Below are positions 59,173 to 64,000 of a stretch of DNA of 64,000 nucleotides, piece after piece. Within the stretch, counting starts at the first letter, position 1, and each line of letters opens with the position of its first letter. Origin of the DNA: Nocardiopsis alba DSM 43377 (lineage in GTDB: Bacteria; Actinomycetota; Actinomycetes; Streptosporangiales; Streptosporangiaceae); assembly GCF_000341225.1 (NCBI RefSeq), contig NZ_ANAC01000001.1, positions 124,001 to 188,000 on the forward strand, written 5' to 3'. The translations under genes and the position numbers were made by a program. Below the pieces are notes generated by a model. That model saw nothing but the letters and a program-made list of their open reading frames with translations. It was not told the origin of the DNA and made no database searches.

Positions 59173-59765
59173 CGGGCGTAGCGCTTGAGCCCGTCGGTGT
59201 TCAGAGTGACCTCGACCCCCGGGATCTCGACGGTGTGACCGTAGCCGAGCTTGTTGATGTTGCGGTAGCGGCCTTTCAACGGCTCGCTGTGGACGGTGAC
59301 GCTGTCATCGTCGCGGTCGACGAGCAGATAGACCTCGATGTCGCAGGCGGCGTAGGCGTGCGCCTTCTCGACCCGATCTCGGGAGTTGGTGTCGGAGTCC
59401 CATGAGGTGACCTCGACGACGGCGAGGACTCCCTGGGGGTCCGCCCATTCGCCTTGGCCCGCGAAATGGTCGACGGGGGCGAGGATGCCGTCCGGGCGTG
59501 CCCGGCCCTTGCGGTAGGAATCCACCTTCAGACCCTGGCCGGTGACGTTCAGGTCCAGATCGGCCCTCTGCGTCATGAACTGACGCATCAACCACATGAG
59601 GATCGCGTTGTGGTCGCTGTCGGGCACGGTCCGGATCTCCATCTGTCCGTTGAGGTACTCGAGGGTGACGTCCTCACGGGCCGCGGCCCTGGCGATGACC
59701 TCGAACTGTTCGATGCTCAGCTTCTCGACGGGAGATCTCGGTGAGAGGTGGTCGATCACGGTCAT
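59169..59765 (-). CDS. Uma2-family PD-(D/E)XK nuclease-like protein
   Basis: This 198-residue member of the Uma2/DUF820 family is common in high copy in actinobacteria and cyanobacteria. The nuclease-fold residues are seen as Glu in VTLEYLNGQMEI, Asp in RARPDGILAPV, and the E-V-T of LAVVEVTSWDSD; the third-position Lys is replaced by Thr, normal in the family. The biological role is unknown, although mobility is suspected for such genes. The start is at 59765 with the purine-rich GGAAGGGG site upstream. The gene is flanked on both sides by a 54-bp repeat, which suggests insertion between clpB and its terminator. Confidence 0.87.
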   Translation of the reverse strand: MTVIDHLSPRSPVEKLSIEQFEVIARAAAREDVTLEYLNGQMEIRTVPDSDHNAILMWLMRQFMTQRADLDLNVTGQGLKVDSYRKGRARPDGILAPVDHFAGQGEWADPQGVLAVVEVTSWDSDTNSRDRVEKAHAYAACDIEVYLLVDRDDDSVTVHSEPLKGRYRNINKLGYGHTVEIPGVEVTLNTDGLKRYAR

Positions 59766-59874
59766 GGTGTACGGCCCCTTCCGCCGTGGCGCGGGTTCCG
59801 GAACGCGTCGCGGACTCCTGGGACCAGGGTACCCAGGGAGCCTCCGCGAGCCCGGGGTTCGTGGAATTCGTGGA

Positions 59875-59924
59875 ACACGAGGGGCCGCGTCCGTTTCGTC
59901 GGACGCGGCCCCTCGGTGCGCGGA

Positions 59925-59928
<4 letters not shown>
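59875..59928. repeat. 54-bp direct repeat, copy 2 (contains clpB stop and terminator)
   Basis: It is identical to 59119-59172. The hairpin is at 59878-59915, serving as the clpB terminator on the - strand, and the stop codon of clpB lies at its right end. Confidence 0.88.
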
Positions 59929-62552
<2,624 letters not shown>

Positions 62553-62580
62553 GATTACGTGACTCCCTCCGCATGAAGTG

Positions 62581-62593
62581 TCACTCAGAGTGA
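62581..62593. promoter_or_regulatory. Palindrome in the hspR-clpB gap
   Basis: TCACTC-A-GAGTGA lies 29 bp before the clpB ATG. HspR's known HAIR operator is CTTGAGT-N7-ACTCAAG, and this site is not a clear match, so either a divergent HspR site or another regulator's site is possible. Confidence 0.35.
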
Positions 62594-62664
62594 TCGAAAG
62601 CGGCCGACTCCGCCGCGCCGTGGACATCGACCCCCGGGGTCCCGGGCGCCGTCGGTCCGACCTC

Positions 62665-63168
62665 TCAGCCCTGGTCGGGCCCGCTCTGTCCGCGGTTGTC
62701 GCCGGTGTCCCCGAGGCCGCCGCCCCGCTCGGGGCGCTCCTCGGGATCGGTGGCCGTATTGAAGATCGTCACGCGGGTGCGGCGCACCAGCTCCCCGCGG
62801 ACCGGCCCACCCTCGGGATGGGCGGGGCGGCCGCGCCGGGACACCGCCCGGCGCGCCGCCTCCAGTTCGTTGGCGAGGTGGAACACCTGCTCACGCAGCT
62901 GGTCCACCTCGTGTTGCAGCTCCAGGATCCGCTTGATCCCGGCGAGGTTGACGCCCTCCTCCTGGGACAGACGCTGAACCTCGCGCAACGTCTGTATGTC
63001 ACGCATGGAGTAGCGCCGGCCCCGCCCGGACGCACGGCCGGGCGACACGATCCCCAGACGGTCGTACTGGCGCAGTGTCTGCGGGTGCATACCGGCCAGT
63101 TCCGCGGCCACGGAGATCACGTAGACCGGGGCATCGACGCCGAAGGAAGGATCGTTCACGACTCTCAC
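62665..63168 (-). CDS. hspR: HspR heat-shock repressor (MerR family)
   Basis: This 167-residue repressor controls the dnaK operon and clpB. The MerR helix-turn-helix is at about 15-80 ([62 protein letters not shown]). A coiled coil follows ([26 protein letters not shown]), and a variable polar tail. It starts at GTG 63168, overlapping the dnaJ stop (GTGA). HspR acts with DnaK as co-repressor, so its place as last gene of the dnaK-grpE-dnaJ-hspR operon fits. Confidence 0.95.
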   Translation of the reverse strand: MRVVNDPSFGVDAPVYVISVAAELAGMHPQTLRQYDRLGIVSPGRASGRGRRYSMRDIQTLREVQRLSQEEGVNLAGIKRILELQHEVDQLREQVFHLANELEAARRAVSRRGRPAHPEGGPVRGELVRRTRVTIFNTATDPEERPERGGGLGDTGDNRGQSGPDQG

Positions 63169-64000
63169 GCGCCCTTCGCCCGCGCTTCGAGCCCGTCGCG
63201 CGGGTCGTAGTCCGACGTCGCGGCGCGGAACTTCTCCAGTGCCTCGCGCGCGTCGCCGTTGAGTGTCTGCGGCACCGCCACCTCGAAGGTGACCAGCATG
63301 TCGCCGATGGTGCCGTCCTTACGGGTGGCGCCCTTGCCGCGGACCCGCAGCGTGCGCCCGTTCTGGGTGCCCGGCGGGACCTTCACGGTCACCGGGAAGC
63401 CGCCCAGGGTCGGAACCCGCACGTCGGCGCCGAGCGCCGCCTCGGGGAAGGTCACCGGAACCTTGATGGTGACGTTGTCACCGCTCCTGCCGAACACCGG
63501 GTGGCCCTTCACATGGACGACGACGTACAGGTCACCGGCGGGGCCGCCGTGCTCGCCCGGGGCCCCCTTGCCCTTGATCCGGATCCGCTGTCCGTCGGAC
63601 ACGCCGGCCGGGATCCGGGTCTGGATGGTGCGGGTGCTCTTGCCACGCCCGCTGCCGTTGCAGGTGGGACAGGGGTCGTCGACCACGAGGCCGCGCCCCT
63701 TGCACTCGCTGCACGGCTCGGACAGCGAGAAGCCGCCCAGGTTGGTGCTCTCGTGCCCGGTGCCGGAGCACTTCGGGCACATGCGCGGGGCCGAACCGGC
63801 GCGTGCGCCCGTCCCCTTACAGGTCGGGCAGGCGGCCTCGCTGCTCAGCTGGAACGAACGGGTCACCCCGTCCGCGGCCTCGCGGAAGGTCAGAGTGGTC
63901 TCGGTCTCGACGTCGGCGCCGCGCCTGCTGCGGGTCGCCTGACCCGCGCGGCCGCGGTTGCCGAACAACCCGCCGAACAGGTCGCTCAGGCGTTCGCCGC
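63165..64000 (-). CDS. dnaJ: DnaJ co-chaperone, C-terminal part (gene runs off the window)
   Basis: The frame is open to base 64000, so only the last 277 codons are seen and the J domain lies outside. Four CxxCxGxG zinc motifs are present (CPTCKGTG, CPKCSGTG, CSECKGRG, CPTCNGSG), followed by the two substrate-binding beta-domains (IRIKGKGAPGEHGGPAGDLYVVVHVK, TLGGFPVTVKVPPGTQNGRTLRVRGKG). At the window edge the G/F-rich linker reads LSDLFGGLFGNRG. DnaJ delivers unfolded clients to DnaK and works upstream of ClpB. It is coupled to hspR by a GTGA overlap. Confidence 0.95.
   Translation of the reverse strand, partial: GERLSDLFGGLFGNRGRAGQATRSRRGADVETETTLTFREAADGVTRSFQLSSEAACPTCKGTGARAGSAPRMCPKCSGTGHESTNLGGFSLSEPCSECKGRGLVVDDPCPTCNGSGRGKSTRTIQTRIPAGVSDGQRIRIKGKGAPGEHGGPAGDLYVVVHVKGHPVFGRSGDNVTIKVPVTFPEAALGADVRVPTLGGFPVTVKVPPGTQNGRTLRVRGKGATRKDGTIGDMLVTFEVAVPQTLNGDAREALEKFRAATSDYDPRDGLEARAKGA

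Overview
The window is high-GC actinomycete DNA. Most genes show strong third-position G/C, GTG and TTG starts are frequent, and the right edge carries the actinobacterial dnaJ-hspR-clpB heat-shock arrangement. The gene set would suit Nocardiopsaceae or a related family, but that placement is inference. No tRNA, rRNA, CRISPR array, transposase or integrase was recognised.

Layout. (1) 1-2713: three tandem paralogous genes on +. The first is cut by the window edge and is AT-rich. The third is a frameshifted remnant. (2) 2859-18105: seven tandem genes on -, each an N-terminal Ser/Thr-kinase-like domain, one membrane span and an extracytoplasmic WD40/PQQ-like propeller. Four keep every catalytic motif (K1, K3, K5, K6) and three are degenerate (K2, K4, K7). 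A kinase fragment lies between K3 and K4. By similarity they fall into classes alpha (K6, K1, diverged K7), beta (K5, K3) and gamma (pseudokinases K4, K2). Beta and gamma always sit next to each other, so a kinase-pseudokinase pair appears to have been duplicated as a unit. (3) 18196-26498: a flavin amine oxidase, a small unknown protein, an MFS permease, a VapBC toxin-antitoxin pair, a membrane protein with a septum-formation-like domain, and a large acyl-CoA dehydrogenase. (4) 26756-39498: a compact thiopeptide (pyritide) cluster on -. It has two almost identical 60-residue precursors, an ABC exporter, a LanB-type glutamylation dehydratase, a candidate pyridine synthase, an E1-like/RRE protein, a YcaO cyclodehydratase, a SagB-like dehydrogenase and an eliminase-SagB fusion. 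The ten genes are nearly all translationally coupled, and their order matches the lactazole cluster. (5) 39707-47458: a secreted protein, an MFS exporter, a DedA protein, an aldo/keto reductase, a SUFU-domain protein and an OafA-type acyltransferase. (6) 47506-55421: a very large AAA ATPase, a flotillin and an OB-fold membrane protein, likely one membrane-associated system. (7) 55840-64000: a YCII protein with its ECF sigma factor, an NAD-dependent epimerase/reductase, a CD225-like protein, a Uma2 nuclease, and clpB, hspR and dnaJ.

A theme across the window is that three accessory inserts sit between direct repeats made from the 3' end or terminator of a neighbouring gene. The inserts are vapBC (29-bp repeats), the Uma2 gene (54-bp repeats) and the MFS gene next to dedA (134-bp repeats, one mismatch). 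All repeat lengths, motif positions and alignments were read by eye. Functions come from family recognition without database searches.
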